Source: Borrelia coriaceae (GTDB lineage: Bacteria; Spirochaetota; Spirochaetia; Borreliales; Borreliaceae). From it: DNA of 64,000 nucleotides. Shown here in pieces: positions 48,251 to 58,810 of the stretch. Each line of letters starts with the position of its first letter. The first letter of the stretch is position 1. The notes beneath the pieces were generated by a model. The model ran no database searches, had not been told where the DNA came from, and was given only the letters and a program-made list of their open reading frames with translations. The DNA is taken from NCBI RefSeq assembly GCF_023035295.1, contig NZ_CP075076.1, positions 1-64,000 of the forward strand, written 5' to 3'. A program made the translations under genes and the position numbers.

Positions 48251-48893
48251 GTTTTTCAATATCTTGATATCTCTTTACAATTTTCCTATAATAATCAAGT
48301 TTTAAAATCAATTTTTCATCATCATCCAACAAATACTTAACAGAACTTTTTCTTAAACGACTAATCAATGAATAAAAGACTATTGAGACAGCCACAGAAA
48401 GATTATAGCTTTGAGTAAAGCCATACATTGGTATTTTTAAATGTAAATCGGCATTATCTAATACTGCATGACTAAGACCTGTTAATTCTGTTCCAAAAAA
48501 TATTGCCATTTTAGCATCAATCGGAAAATCCTCAAGAGATATAGAATTATTATCTAAGGACGTAGCTACTATTTTATATCCATTACCTTTAAGATTGTCA
48601 AATGCAACCTTAACACATTGATATTTCATTATATTTATCCATTTTGAAGCTCCAAGAACAACACCTGGATTTAAAGTATATTTATTATTGGTCTCAATAA
48701 TATGAATATCACTAAGACCCAAAATTTCAATTGTACGCATTGTAGCACTTGCATTCTGAGGTTGAAAAATATCTTCAAGTACAAGTGTTAAATAATTCGT
48801 GCGATTATTCAACACTTCATCTATTCTCTCTTGCCTTCTTTGTGTAATAAATTCAGACAAAATCTCTATTCTCTTAGATAGATCATTGCTCAT
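48237..48893 (-). CDS. trmH: SpoU-family tRNA/rRNA 2'-O-methyltransferase, TrmH type
   Basis: SPOUT methyltransferase with motif 1 LVLEDIFQPQNASATMRTIEILG, motif 2 MAIFFGTELTGLS and motif 3 KIPMYGFTQSYNLSVAVSIVFY. These include the knot-forming Asn/Gly residues and the catalytic-type Arg of motif 1. Length 218 aa and the short N-terminal helix favour TrmH (tRNA Gm18). The rRNA-type alternative cannot be excluded. The ATG has no clear Shine-Dalgarno and lies back-to-back with ung. Confidence 0.85.
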   Translation of the reverse strand: MSNDLSKRIEILSEFITQRRQERIDEVLNNRTNYLTLVLEDIFQPQNASATMRTIEILGLSDIHIIETNNKYTLNPGVVLGASKWINIMKYQCVKVAFDNLKGNGYKIVATSLDNNSISLEDFPIDAKMAIFFGTELTGLSHAVLDNADLHLKIPMYGFTQSYNLSVAVSIVFYSLISRLRKSSVKYLLDDDEKLILKLDYYRKIVKRYQDIEKLKLL

Positions 48894-48960
48894 AAGACAT
48901 TATTTTATGATAAAAAAACGATAAAATCCAATTAAAATATAAAAAAACAATTTATTTTTA

Positions 48961-48966
48961 TATAAT
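48961..48966 (+). promoter_or_regulatory. -10 box 6 nt before the ung start
   Basis: TATAAT at 48961-48966 ends 6 nt before the GTG at 48973. There is no room for a leader or Shine-Dalgarno, and the -35 is weak. Confidence 0.4.
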
Positions 48967-48972
48967 ATAAAA

Positions 48973-49644
48973 GTGGAAGTAAAGATAGAAGAATCTTGGA
49001 AAGGAATGTTAAAAGGCGAATTTTCCAAAGGATATTTCAAAAGACTTGTAAATTTTATAAAAAATGAATATAAAACTAAAAAAGGTAAAATTTTTCCACC
49101 TCCAAAGTTAATATTCAATGCATTTGATTCTCTGCCATTTAAAGACATAAAAATAGTAATAATTGGACAAGATCCATATCATGGCAAAAGACAAGCTAAT
49201 GGCTTAGCCTTTTCTGTTAATTCAGATATCAAAATACCCCCATCACTACAAAATATTTTCAAAGAAATAGAGAGAAGTTTAAAAATCAAAACTATTCCAA
49301 ATGGTGATCTAACACGATGGGCAGTACAAGGCGTATTTTTATTAAATTCAATATTAACAGTAGAAGAAGGCCTACCATCATCGCACAAAAACATTGGTTG
49401 GGAAATTTTTACGGACGAAATAATAAAAATTATTTCAAAAAACCTAAATAATGTTGTATTTATGTTGTGGGGTAATTTTGCACGAGGAAAAAAAGAATTA
49501 ATAGATGACTCAAAACACCTAATTCTTGAAACAAGCCACCCATCACCTTATTCTGCACATAACGGCTTTTTAGGCTCAAACCATTTTAGCCAAACTTTAG
49601 AATATCTAAAGGAACACAATAAGACTTTAATCAACTTTCAATAA
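48973..49644 (+). CDS. ung: Uracil-DNA glycosylase (family 1)
   Basis: Excises uracil from DNA. The catalytic water-activating Asp is in [32 protein letters not shown] and [13 protein letters not shown] follow, and the leucine/His loop is [13 protein letters not shown]. Length 223 aa is typical. The start is a GTG at 48973, which keeps the conserved N-terminal Trp (EESWKGML); the next ATG at 49006 would lose it. A TATAAT lies so close that the mRNA may be leaderless. It is convergent with secG across a terminator. Confidence 0.94.
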   Translation: MEVKIEESWKGMLKGEFSKGYFKRLVNFIKNEYKTKKGKIFPPPKLIFNAFDSLPFKDIKIVIIGQDPYHGKRQANGLAFSVNSDIKIPPSLQNIFKEIERSLKIKTIPNGDLTRWAVQGVFLLNSILTVEEGLPSSHKNIGWEIFTDEIIKIISKNLNNVVFMLWGNFARGKKELIDDSKHLILETSHPSPYSAHNGFLGSNHFSQTLEYLKEHNKTLINFQ

Positions 49645-49649
49645 ACCAA

Positions 49650-49681
49650 CTTGTCTAATATTTAATAACATATTAGACAAG
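49650..49681. terminator. Bidirectional terminator between ung and secG
   Basis: Perfect 12-bp stem (49650-49661 with 49670-49681, arm CTTGTCTAATAT) with an 8-nt loop, followed on the plus strand by CCATTTTTC. It lies between the stops at 49644 and 49694 and serves both genes. Confidence 0.8.
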
Positions 49682-49693
49682 CCATTTTTCGAA

Positions 49694-50044
49694 CTATTTT
49701 TCTTTATCTGAAGTCTTTTCATTAACAGTATCTTTAGTTTGATTTGTATCATCATTCCAAAATGTTGAATTTGTTTCATTTGTCTTAACATCCTTTAACA
49801 AACTATTATCAACTCTTTTGGTATTAATAAAAGACAATGCAATCACAAAAATAAAGAAAATCGTAATAAAAAATGCTGTAATTCTTATAACAATACTTGA
49901 AGATTTTGCTCCAAAAATAGAAGAACTGCCACCTCCAAATACCCCCACACCATCACCTTGTTCATCTTGTAACAAGACTAACAAAATAATCATAAATGAA
50001 GTAATAATAAAAAACATAAATATTAAAAATCTAAGTAACTCCAA
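49694..50044 (-). CDS. secG: Protein-export membrane protein SecG
   Basis: Small SecYEG subunit with two membrane helices. The first is followed by the SecG cytoplasmic motif VLLQDEQGDGVGVFGGGSSSIFGAKSS, and a second helix (ITAFFITIFFIFVIALSFI) comes before a polar Asn/Thr/Lys tail. Length 116 aa is normal. The start is a TTG at 50044 with AGGGGTG about 6 nt upstream. It sits 11 bp after tpiA at the end of the glycolytic operon. Confidence 0.92.
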   Translation of the reverse strand: MELLRFLIFMFFIITSFMIILLVLLQDEQGDGVGVFGGGSSSIFGAKSSSIVIRITAFFITIFFIFVIALSFINTKRVDNSLLKDVKTNETNSTFWNDDTNQTKDTVNEKTSDKEK

Positions 50045-50055
50045 AATGCACCCCT

Positions 50056-50820
50056 TTACTTGGCAACCTTACTAACTATTTTTAAAAATGAATCTGCCTT
50101 TAAAGATGCACCACCAATCAATGCTCCATCAATGTCATTTTCCCCTAAAAGATCTTCCACATTATCAATATTAACAGAACCACCATACTGAATAACAATA
50201 TTATCTGCTGCTGATTTTGAATACAATGATTCAATCTCAAGCCTAATTGCCTTGTGAACTTCCTGCGCCTCTTCTTTTGTTGCCGTCCTACCAGTTCCAA
50301 TTGCCCACACAGGCTCATAAGCTAAAATTATTCTCTTAAGATCAGATTCAGAAACGGAACTTAATCCTCTCCTAATCTGGTTTAAAACAACATCCAAAGT
50401 TCTATTATTTTCTCTCTCATCAAGAGTCTCTCCAATACAAAGAATCAAATATTTAAATGGATGTTTAAGTCCTGAAAGAATTTTTTTATTTACAACCTCA
50501 TCAGTATCCCCAAGATAAGTCCTACACTCAGAATGACCAAGTATTACATAATCAACTCCAAATTCTAAAAGCATAGAAGGTGCAATCTCACTTGTTCTCG
50601 CCCCACTCTCCTCATAAGACATATTCTGAGCACCAAGAAGAACATTACTTCCCCTTGTAACTTCACAAACTTTATAAAGCGATGTAAATGCAGGAGTGAG
50701 CATAACCACAACATCATCCTTAATATACTTAACTCCGTCTACAATTTGCTTAGCAATACCTGCAGCCTCTACACCTGTATAGTGCATTTTCCAGTTTCCA
50801 GCTAAAAATATTTTCCTCAT
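50056..50820 (-). CDS. tpiA: Triosephosphate isomerase
   Basis: Interconverts dihydroxyacetone phosphate and glyceraldehyde-3-phosphate. The N-terminal [12 protein letters not shown] supplies Asn/Lys, the electrophilic His is in [13 protein letters not shown], the catalytic Glu in [12 protein letters not shown], and the phosphate loop is [11 protein letters not shown]. Length 254 aa is typical. It is one base from pgk and 11 bp from secG. Confidence 0.97.
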   Translation of the reverse strand: MRKIFLAGNWKMHYTGVEAAGIAKQIVDGVKYIKDDVVVMLTPAFTSLYKVCEVTRGSNVLLGAQNMSYEESGARTSEIAPSMLLEFGVDYVILGHSECRTYLGDTDEVVNKKILSGLKHPFKYLILCIGETLDERENNRTLDVVLNQIRRGLSSVSESDLKRIILAYEPVWAIGTGRTATKEEAQEVHKAIRLEIESLYSKSAADNIVIQYGGSVNIDNVEDLLGENDIDGALIGGASLKADSFLKIVSKVAK

Positions 50821-50821
50821 T

Positions 50822-52000
50822 TTACTTCTCCAAAACTTTTATACCTGGTAAAATCTTCCCCTCAAGATACTCAAGAGAAGCACCACCACCTGTTGAAACA
50901 TGAGTGATCTTTTCAGATAAATTAAACTTATTCACAGCAGCCACTGAGTCTCCTCCACCAACAACCGTAATTCCAGAACAATTTGCAACACATTCTGCAA
51001 CCCGTGCTGTTCCCTTAGAAAAAGCACTAAATTCAAAAACTCCAAGAGGCCCATTCCAAATCACAGTCTTTGCACTAATAAGAGCTTCTTCAATTTTTGC
51101 CAAAGTTTTCTCACCAATATCCATGCCAATCTTACCATCAGGAATATCAACCGAATCAATATATTCAGGAATAGCATCTTCTCTAAATTCACTTGCAACA
51201 ACATGATCAAGAGGTAAAATCACTTTTACATCCAATTCCTTTGCTTGCTTTAAAAAAGATGCAGCCACATCAATATATTCATCCTCTAAAAGAGATTTGC
51301 CAATAGAATAACCTGATACCTTTAAAAAGGTATATGCCATTCCACCGCCAATTACCATTACATTTGATTTTGGCAGAAGAGATTCCAATACTGCAATTTT
51401 TGAAGAAACTTTTGAACCGCCTATTATTGCAACAAATGGACTCTCGGGATTTTTTAAAATTTTGCCTAAAAATTCATTTTCCTTCTCCATCAAAAATCCA
51501 CCAACAGCTGGTAAATAAGCTGCAATCCCTGCTGTAGAAGCATGGGCCCTATGCGCAGTCCCAAAAGCGTCATTTACAAAAACATCACCATTCTGAGATA
51601 ACTGTTTTGCAAAAGCATCACAATTGTCTTCTTCTTCCTTATAAAATCTTACATTTTCAAGTAAAACAATATCTTGACTCTTCATACAAGAAATAGCACT
51701 TGCAACTTCATCACCTATGCAATCAGGTAACATCTTAACATTCTGTCCTAATAATTCTGATAATCGCTTAGCAACGGGCATAAGAGAATATTTAAGATTT
51801 TTTTCTCCCTTTGGCCTACCTAAATGACTCATAAGGACAACCTTGGCTCCTTGAGACTTAATATACTCTATTGTAGGTAATGCAGCCCTAATTCTAGTAT
51901 CATCGGTAATGTTCCCTTCTTTTAAGGGAACATTAAAATCACATCTTACTAAAGCACATTTGCCTGAAAAGTCAAAATCTTTTATTGTTTTTATTGACAT
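50822..52000 (-). CDS. pgk: Phosphoglycerate kinase
   Basis: Makes ATP from 1,3-bisphosphoglycerate, the main energy source for a fermenting spirochaete. Blocks are [48 protein letters not shown], the nucleotide loop [18 protein letters not shown] and the C-terminal [12 protein letters not shown]. Length 392 aa is typical. It lies 28 bp after gap and one base before tpiA. Confidence 0.97.
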   Translation of the reverse strand: MSIKTIKDFDFSGKCALVRCDFNVPLKEGNITDDTRIRAALPTIEYIKSQGAKVVLMSHLGRPKGEKNLKYSLMPVAKRLSELLGQNVKMLPDCIGDEVASAISCMKSQDIVLLENVRFYKEEEDNCDAFAKQLSQNGDVFVNDAFGTAHRAHASTAGIAAYLPAVGGFLMEKENEFLGKILKNPESPFVAIIGGSKVSSKIAVLESLLPKSNVMVIGGGMAYTFLKVSGYSIGKSLLEDEYIDVAASFLKQAKELDVKVILPLDHVVASEFREDAIPEYIDSVDIPDGKIGMDIGEKTLAKIEEALISAKTVIWNGPLGVFEFSAFSKGTARVAECVANCSGITVVGGGDSVAAVNKFNLSEKITHVSTGGGASLEYLEGKILPGIKVLEK

Positions 52001-52028
52001 TTACAACTACCTCAAAATCATTTTTCTA

Positions 52029-53048
<1,020 letters not shown>

Positions 53049-53078
53049 TCATTTTTATTATCTACTAAAATTTATTAA

Positions 53079-53107
53079 ATAATAAAGTAATTAATCACAA
53101 GTGTCAA
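53079..53107 (-). promoter_or_regulatory. Promoter of the gap-pgk-tpiA operon
   Basis: On the minus strand TTGACA (53107-53102), a 17-bp spacer and TATTAT (53084-53079) lie about 43 nt before the gap ATG. It begins right after the stop of the TPR-protein gene. Confidence 0.7.
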
Positions 53108-53108
53108 A

Positions 53109-55094
53109 CTATTTTTTTATAAAAACCGTATATCCCTCTTGGATATAATCTCTTAAAAGAGTAGGTGATTTTAAAATTCCTCTAGAAATGTAATCTCCGA
53201 TTTCTTCAATCAAGACTTCACCAAGAATATCTGACTTACTATAATTTACAAAACTAGAATTATCACTAGCATATTTTAAAGCCCCCTCTTTAAGCACCAA
53301 AAATACATCACCTTTTTTTACATCATTAACATTCCCAAGATTAATAAGAACATCATCTCTCTTAATCTGAAGTATCTCCCCCTTTTTAGGCAAATAATCA
53401 TTAAAATCTTTAGCGAAGGAACTTAAAATATCACTTAAGTAAAGAACTCCTCCCGAATTATAATTAAAAGTCTTAACTTTAACACCAGCCTTACCTGAAA
53501 AAATATCTACTTTTAAACTAGCCGTATTTTTAAAGACATCTACATCAAGATCGAACATTAAAAATAGATCAAGATTATTACTTCTTGCATAAGAAAACTC
53601 TTCAGAAAAACTACTTACCAAATAATCCTTATTCTTATTATAATCAAATCCATAATTAACTACTTCTATATTTAAATTACGATCAAGTATCCTCTCAGCA
53701 TATTTTAAAATTAAATCATTTGCACCAAAAACCCTGTTCTCATTTTGAGTAAAAATACCTACTCTATATACCGTTTGATTATCATAAAGCCTATTTAAAT
53801 CACCAATGGTTTTATAACCATATTTAAAAAATAATGAACTCCTAATATCAAATGCAACAACATCATAAAAATCTAAAATTTTAGTATCAGTAACTTTCCT
53901 ATGCTCTATTAAATAATACAGTTCTTCATAAGCAATTACATCTAACTTCATAAACTTATAAATTTTAGCAAGTAAAAACCTAGCACTATCATTATCAGGA
54001 TAAATATCAACAGCACTCTTTGCATTAAATACTGCTTTATCTAAGTTTAAATTTTTAAAAGCCTTAAATGCTTCACTTTCATATCTCTTAGAAATTGCTA
54101 TATTGGTACTATTATTTTCCTTAAATGAACTCCTAAAATCAGATACAAAAAAACTTTCTTCAAGAGCTATATTATAAAATTCCAAGTCCTTTTTCATACT
54201 TTTAGCCCTCTCCAAATTTAAAACGGCTTTATCAACTTTCTCAAGTTTTAAATAAGAATAACCAAGCAAATAATAAAGTTCATCAGAGTTTTGATCAATA
54301 TGTATTGCTTTCTTAAGAACATCAACAGCATCCTGATACTTAGATTGATATAAATAAACAAGGGAAAGTAAACGGTAAGCATCAACAAGTCCAAAATCTC
54401 TATAAGTAGTTTTTACCAACATTAAATAATTTTGAGCATATTTCTCAGCAACTCCTAAACTATTAGTCTTAATAGAAAATTCTGCTACCCTTTTATGAAA
54501 ATCTGGAACAGAAGTAAAATTGCCTCTTACCTTGTTTATTAAGTGCTGCGCCTTATCATTCAAACTCAATTTCTCATAAATATTCATAAGATGCTCAAAT
54601 GCATGATAATTTGTTTGATTATATTCAAGAATAGACAGATAATAATTAGCAGCTGCAATAAACAAACCTTCTTCTTCAAAGATTGAAGCAAGCCCAACTA
54701 AAGCATCAATATTGTTTTTATGCTTAGCTAAAACTTCTGAATAAAATTTCTTAGCCCGCTCTGTCCCATTATTCTTAAGTAATATATTTGCATAAAGAAT
54801 TTTATATTCAGTATCACCATTTGACATTTTATAGGCTTTTTCTATAAAAAACTGAGCCTGATTATATATCTTTAATAGATAATAAATTTCTGCAATAAAC
54901 TTATATGCTTCATAATAATTAGGATTAATCTTTACAGCCTCAAGAAGCTCGTCAATAGCATCATAATACTTTTGCATAAGATAATACGATTGTGCTTTTT
55001 GATAATACTCGATTGCAGTTGTAGTAGCACCTATGAAATTTCCAAAATTCAAATTTAAAAATAAAAGCATTATAAAGAATCTATTCAAATTCAT
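53109..55094 (-). CDS. Exported TPR-repeat protein (661 aa)
   Basis: A signal peptide (FFIMLLFLNLNFGNFIGA) precedes at least nine tetratricopeptide units over about residues 24-420, for example AIEYYQKAQSYYLMQKYYDAIDEL and YYEAYKFIAEIYYLLKIYNQA. The C-terminal third (about 430-661) is beta-rich with a small Rossmann-like strand pattern (FTQNENRVFGANDLIL, NLDLFLMFDLDVDVF, QIKRDDVLINLGNVNDVKKGDVF). It probably works in the periplasm as a scaffold for envelope assembly. The start overlaps the stop of the CorC-like gene (ATGA). Confidence 0.75.
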   Translation of the reverse strand: MNLNRFFIMLLFLNLNFGNFIGATTTAIEYYQKAQSYYLMQKYYDAIDELLEAVKINPNYYEAYKFIAEIYYLLKIYNQAQFFIEKAYKMSNGDTEYKILYANILLKNNGTERAKKFYSEVLAKHKNNIDALVGLASIFEEEGLFIAAANYYLSILEYNQTNYHAFEHLMNIYEKLSLNDKAQHLINKVRGNFTSVPDFHKRVAEFSIKTNSLGVAEKYAQNYLMLVKTTYRDFGLVDAYRLLSLVYLYQSKYQDAVDVLKKAIHIDQNSDELYYLLGYSYLKLEKVDKAVLNLERAKSMKKDLEFYNIALEESFFVSDFRSSFKENNSTNIAISKRYESEAFKAFKNLNLDKAVFNAKSAVDIYPDNDSARFLLAKIYKFMKLDVIAYEELYYLIEHRKVTDTKILDFYDVVAFDIRSSLFFKYGYKTIGDLNRLYDNQTVYRVGIFTQNENRVFGANDLILKYAERILDRNLNIEVVNYGFDYNKNKDYLVSSFSEEFSYARSNNLDLFLMFDLDVDVFKNTASLKVDIFSGKAGVKVKTFNYNSGGVLYLSDILSSFAKDFNDYLPKKGEILQIKRDDVLINLGNVNDVKKGDVFLVLKEGALKYASDNSSFVNYSKSDILGEVLIEEIGDYISRGILKSPTLLRDYIQEGYTVFIKK

Positions 55095-55867
55095 AAACCT
55101 TCCTTATGGGAAATTTTTATTACTTTAATGTTCCTTTGATGCATATTTTTAATGGTAAATGTTAGATTGTTATATTCTATTTTCTCATTTTTTAAAGGAA
55201 TTCTTCCAAATAAATCATACACAAATCCCCCAAGAGTATCAAAATCCCCATCTGGAAGACTCAATCCAAGTTTTTCATTTAAATCTTCAATTAAAACTCT
55301 AGCAGTACAAAGATAGCTTCCATCATCAAGAGGCACGATTTCATCAAGTTCATTATCAAACTCATCTTGAATATCACCCACAATCTCCTCAAGAATATCT
55401 TCAAGTGTAACAAGACCTGCAACTCCCCCGTATTCATCAACTACAATAGCAATATGAACATGATTTTCCTGAAATTCTTTTAAAAGCGAATCAATCTTCT
55501 TACTCTCAGGGACAAACATAACCTTTCGCATAATATCTTTTAGATCTATTTCATAAAAATCTCTCTTCCACATATGCAAAAGTATATCTTTCGTATGAAT
55601 TATCCCAATAATATCATCTATTGTTTCCTTATAAACAGGAAATCTTGAATGATTACTAGATGTTACAACTTTTAAAAGTTCATCTTTGCTCCCAGCATAA
55701 TCAACAAAAATCACACTTATTCTTGGGATCATAATCTCTTTAACAATTGTTTCTTTAAGAGAATTAAAATTCCTAATTAAAGATGTTTCCAATTTCGACT
55801 GTTCCTCAATATTCTTACATTCAACATCTTTAATTTTTCTATTTTTAAAATTCAAAAATTTGAACAT
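55091..55867 (-). CDS. CBS-domain hemolysin C/CorC-type protein (258 aa)
   Basis: CorC/HlyC layout: tandem CBS domains (about residues 40-165: VKEIMIPRISVIFVDYAGSKDELLKVV, HSRFPVYKETIDDIIGIIHTKDIL, then HVHIAIVVDEYGGVAGLVTLEDILEEIVGDI), followed by the CorC_HlyC domain (YLCTARVLIEDLNEKLGLSLPDGDFDTLGGFVYDLFGRIP). The long transmembrane DUF21 part is absent. It is likely a cytosolic regulator of ion transport or of the inner membrane. The start is the ATG at 55867 sharing a base with the ybeY stop (TGATG). Confidence 0.88.
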   Translation of the reverse strand: MFKFLNFKNRKIKDVECKNIEEQSKLETSLIRNFNSLKETIVKEIMIPRISVIFVDYAGSKDELLKVVTSSNHSRFPVYKETIDDIIGIIHTKDILLHMWKRDFYEIDLKDIMRKVMFVPESKKIDSLLKEFQENHVHIAIVVDEYGGVAGLVTLEDILEEIVGDIQDEFDNELDEIVPLDDGSYLCTARVLIEDLNEKLGLSLPDGDFDTLGGFVYDLFGRIPLKNEKIEYNNLTFTIKNMHQRNIKVIKISHKEGL

Positions 55868-56313
55868 CAAAATACCCTTCTGGTTTCTCTTAAAACTTTT
55901 TCCTGAATAATTAACATCTCTTCATTTTGAAAGTCATTAGTTTCATGAGTATATCCTATTAAATGCAAAATACCATGTATAGTATTCCTTTGAAGCTCAT
56001 CATACATTTCAACATTAAATTCTACTGAACTAAACTTTAAGTATTCAAGAGATATTATAAGATCCCCTTGTATTTTACGATTTATTTGTCCACTTTCTTC
56101 AAGATAATTAAAAGATAAAACATCAGTGGGCTCGGATTTTTGTCTAAATTCACTATTTAACTTTTGAATGTACTCATTGTTACACAGGATAACGGAAAGT
56201 TCATATTCTTCAACACAAAGAAAACCTAGAACAGATAAAATAAAACTATAATAAACATCCCAATGCTTAAACTCAATACCTTCTGCCCATAAGTTTAACT
56301 CTTCTTTTACCAA
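55867..56313 (-). CDS. ybeY: Endoribonuclease YbeY (16S rRNA maturation)
   Basis: Metal-dependent RNase/rRNA maturation factor. The zinc-binding motif H-x3-H-x5-H is present as [11 protein letters not shown], preceded by PTDVLSFNY. Length 148 aa is normal. The start is a TTG at 56313 with AGGA about 9 nt upstream. The stop overlaps the CorC-like gene; ybeY-corC pairing is common in bacteria. Confidence 0.93.
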   Translation of the reverse strand: MVKEELNLWAEGIEFKHWDVYYSFILSVLGFLCVEEYELSVILCNNEYIQKLNSEFRQKSEPTDVLSFNYLEESGQINRKIQGDLIISLEYLKFSSVEFNVEMYDELQRNTIHGILHLIGYTHETNDFQNEEMLIIQEKVLRETRRVF

Positions 56314-56401
56314 TTCACTATATCCTAGAACAATTATAACTTAAAAAAATATTATATAAAAAGACAAGATTTCAATTTTTTATCAATATCCTCTACACAT
56401 G

Positions 56402-56755
56402 TCAAACTTTAAACAACTCTTTAATTGTATCTTCAAAAGAATCTTTTTGAATAAAACCAACAGAAACCTTTGGCTTTTCTCCAACAGGAACAAAAATAAT
56501 AGTAGGAAGACTTTGTACACCAAGAGCTATAGAAACGTCTTGTTCCTTATCAGTATCGACCTTATAAAAATCAATCTTATCACCATATTCTCTTGAAAGT
56601 TCATCATAAATCGGAGCAAGCATTTTACATGGGCCACACCAATCAGCATAAAAATCAATTATTGCAGGTTTTTTGCCTTTAAAATTCCACTCTTTATTAT
56701 TTTTATAATCAAAAACCTTATCAATAAATTCCTCTTTAGTTAAACTAATTGCCAT
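56402..56755 (-). CDS. trxA: Thioredoxin
   Basis: The start is the ATG at 56755, preceded by GGAG 7 nt upstream. The longer open frame to 56968 has no support and covers the rsmE promoter and 5' end. The active site is ADWCGPCKMLAPI with the cis-proline SLPTIIF. Length 117 aa is typical. Cytosolic disulfide reductant. It is divergent from rsmE across a compact promoter region with TATAAT boxes facing both ways. Confidence 0.95.
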   Translation of the reverse strand: MAISLTKEEFIDKVFDYKNNKEWNFKGKKPAIIDFYADWCGPCKMLAPIYDELSREYGDKIDFYKVDTDKEQDVSIALGVQSLPTIIFVPVGEKPKVSVGFIQKDSFEDTIKELFKV

Positions 56756-56782
56756 ATTTTCTCCTAAATCAATCGATTTTTC

Positions 56783-56806
56783 ATTATAACACAAATACAA
56801 TATAAT
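56783..56806. promoter_or_regulatory. Overlapping divergent promoters of trxA and rsmE
   Basis: A minus-strand TATAAT (56788-56783, extended TGTTATAAT) serves trxA and a plus-strand TATAAT (56801-56806) serves rsmE. The two -10 boxes are only 12 bp apart, so each promoter's -35 region lies under the other gene's -10 and beyond. They should compete for polymerase. Confidence 0.5.
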
Positions 56807-56828
56807 TAATAAGGAATTAAATATAGAA

Positions 56829-57545
56829 ATGAACTTGATACTAATAAACAAAAATGAGCTTAAAGAAGGGCTCATGCTCAATGATTCAAGAGTAAAACAC
56901 ATTAATGAGATATTAAAACTTAAAAATAATGAAACATTTAAATTTGGTATTATTGGGGAGGAAAACATTTATGAATGCGTATATCAAAAAGACATAAAAC
57001 TTTTTTTTAAAGAAAATCATAAAATAGCAAAGTCAAATAAGCTAAAAAAGCTAAAAGTAATAATTGGTTTAGTGCGACCAATTGCAGCAAAAAGAATAAT
57101 AATGCACCTTGGAAGTATAGGAATATCTGAAATCATCTTTTTTAATGCTTTACTTAGCGAAAAATCCTACTCATGCTCCAAGCTTTTTAAAGAAAAGGAA
57201 TATGAAAAATATCTAATAAAAGGCGCCATGCAAGGTGGTATTACCTACATACCAAAATTTAACATTTGCAATAATCTAATAAAAGTTTTAAAAAATATAG
57301 AATATGAAAAATCGGATACCACAAAAATACTACTTGAAAGAGAAAGCAAGCACAAACTAATTGACTTAAACATAAAAACAAAAAATACTGTTGTTATTAT
57401 CGGTCCAGAAAGAGGATTTATAACGAAAGAAATAAACTTAATCAAAAAATATAATTTTAATGCCTATAACATTTCATCAAATATTTTAAAAACAGAAACA
57501 TCTACAATCGTAGGATCCACTATTATCACCTCAAAAATGCAATAA
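56829..57545 (+). CDS. rsmE: 16S rRNA (uracil-1498-N3) methyltransferase RsmE
   Basis: SPOUT methyltransferase for 16S U1498. An N-terminal PUA-like domain (MLNDSRVKHINEILKLKNNE) precedes the knot domain with VIIGLVRPIAAKRIIMHLGSIGISEIIFF, IIGPERGFITKEINLIKK and the closing ILKTETSTIVGSTII. Length 238 aa is typical. The ATG at 56829 follows AAGGA. The gene is divergent from trxA and monocistronic. Confidence 0.93.
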   Translation: MNLILINKNELKEGLMLNDSRVKHINEILKLKNNETFKFGIIGEENIYECVYQKDIKLFFKENHKIAKSNKLKKLKVIIGLVRPIAAKRIIMHLGSIGISEIIFFNALLSEKSYSCSKLFKEKEYEKYLIKGAMQGGITYIPKFNICNNLIKVLKNIEYEKSDTTKILLERESKHKLIDLNIKTKNTVVIIGPERGFITKEINLIKKYNFNAYNISSNILKTETSTIVGSTIITSKMQ

Positions 57546-57730
57546 ATAAACATCAATGAAATATATTAAACTCAGATAAAATTTTTTATATAAAATACAT
57601 TTATTAAAAGATAATATGCATTATCTTAAACAATACATATTTTTATAATAATATTCCTTTAAACATCAAAGCCTATCAAATAAATTAAAAACACCAATAA
57701 AAATGAAAAAATGTCAATAAACTTCAATAT

Positions 57731-58789
57731 TCAATCTACCATTGTTCGATTTACAAGCTTATCATAAATATAAAGTTCAATCGTTGAACCCTTTAATACC
57801 TCATAAGGCAATTTAATAAGTCCACCCTTGGATTTAAAAGAATAAAGCAAAGCACTACTTCCACTAGAATCCTTTACTTTAACCATTATATCTACACTAG
57901 ATGGATACATGTCTAATTTATAAGTCAAAATACCAAAAACATCTGTATTACTACTTCTTGGTTTGTTCATAGTAATTATTAATTTATCTGAATTTTCAAC
58001 CTTACTACCGGCAGACAAAGACTGAGCAATCACATTGCCCAAATCACTGCCAGTCGATAAATTCACGTCAAAATCAATCTCATCATTTAAAAGAGAAATA
58101 ATAGCATCTTTATAATAAAGCCCAACATAATTTTTTACATATTTAACAGGAATTTCCTCTTGACCTTTGCTTACTAAAAATTGAAGGTCAATTAAGCTTG
58201 CAATCTTAGTGCCTGGAGATGGCTCTTGTCGAATTATTATACCTCTTGGAAGAGTACTCTCAATTTCAATGGGTTTTAACAAATGATAAAGCATCCTATT
58301 ATTATTAATAGCATTGGCGTTCAAATTAATAACCACATCATCAATATTTTTTCCAATGAAATTATCAACTTTATTGATTACAGCCCCTTTACTAACAAAA
58401 ATTTTAACCTTACTATCAAGTCTTAAAACAGTACCTGCCTTAGGATTTTGATCTATTACCTTTCCCTTATCAAGATAAGTTGATGAAAATTTAAGCTCGA
58501 CATAAGGAATAAGTTCTTTGTTTTGAAGTTCAGTAATTGCATCTTCAAGATAAAGTTCACTAAGATTTGGCACGATAACAATATCGTCTCCCTTTAGAAA
58601 TATAAAAAATATCGCACACGAAATAATTAAAGAACCAAAAATAGTAAGTACTAATCCCTTAACTATATACTTAGGCAAAGTGAGTACTTTGCTATTAAAA
58701 CTTTCATCATGTTTGCATAAATTATCAATAACATTTCGATCTTTACGCTCTAAAAATAAATTACTATTTGATGGTTTCTCATCATTCAA
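57731..58789 (-). CDS. PASTA-domain membrane protein (352 aa)
   Basis: A cytoplasmic N-terminus (about 48 aa), one transmembrane helix (about 49-71) and about three extracytoplasmic PASTA repeats are visible, for example IVIVPNLSELYLEDAITEL, GKVIDQNPKAGTVLRLDSKV and GIIIRQEPSPGTKIASL. A beta-rich C-terminal domain follows. There is no kinase domain, unlike Firmicute PknB. PASTA domains often bind peptidoglycan, so a cell-wall role is likely. The start is a TTG at 58789 with AAGGAG 11 nt upstream. It is last in the pepP-def-fmt unit. Confidence 0.85.
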   Translation of the reverse strand: MNDEKPSNSNLFLERKDRNVIDNLCKHDESFNSKVLTLPKYIVKGLVLTIFGSLIISCAIFFIFLKGDDIVIVPNLSELYLEDAITELQNKELIPYVELKFSSTYLDKGKVIDQNPKAGTVLRLDSKVKIFVSKGAVINKVDNFIGKNIDDVVINLNANAINNNRMLYHLLKPIEIESTLPRGIIIRQEPSPGTKIASLIDLQFLVSKGQEEIPVKYVKNYVGLYYKDAIISLLNDEIDFDVNLSTGSDLGNVIAQSLSAGSKVENSDKLIITMNKPRSSNTDVFGILTYKLDMYPSSVDIMVKVKDSSGSSALLYSFKSKGGLIKLPYEVLKGSTIELYIYDKLVNRTMVD

Positions 58790-58810
58790 TATTATGTTAT
58801 CTCCTTATGT

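Noticed and set aside
56756-56968. N-terminal extension of thioredoxin with a hydrophobic stretch (possible exported form)
   Set aside because: The real start at 56755 has a good Shine-Dalgarno, and the extension is the complement of the rsmE promoter and coding start.
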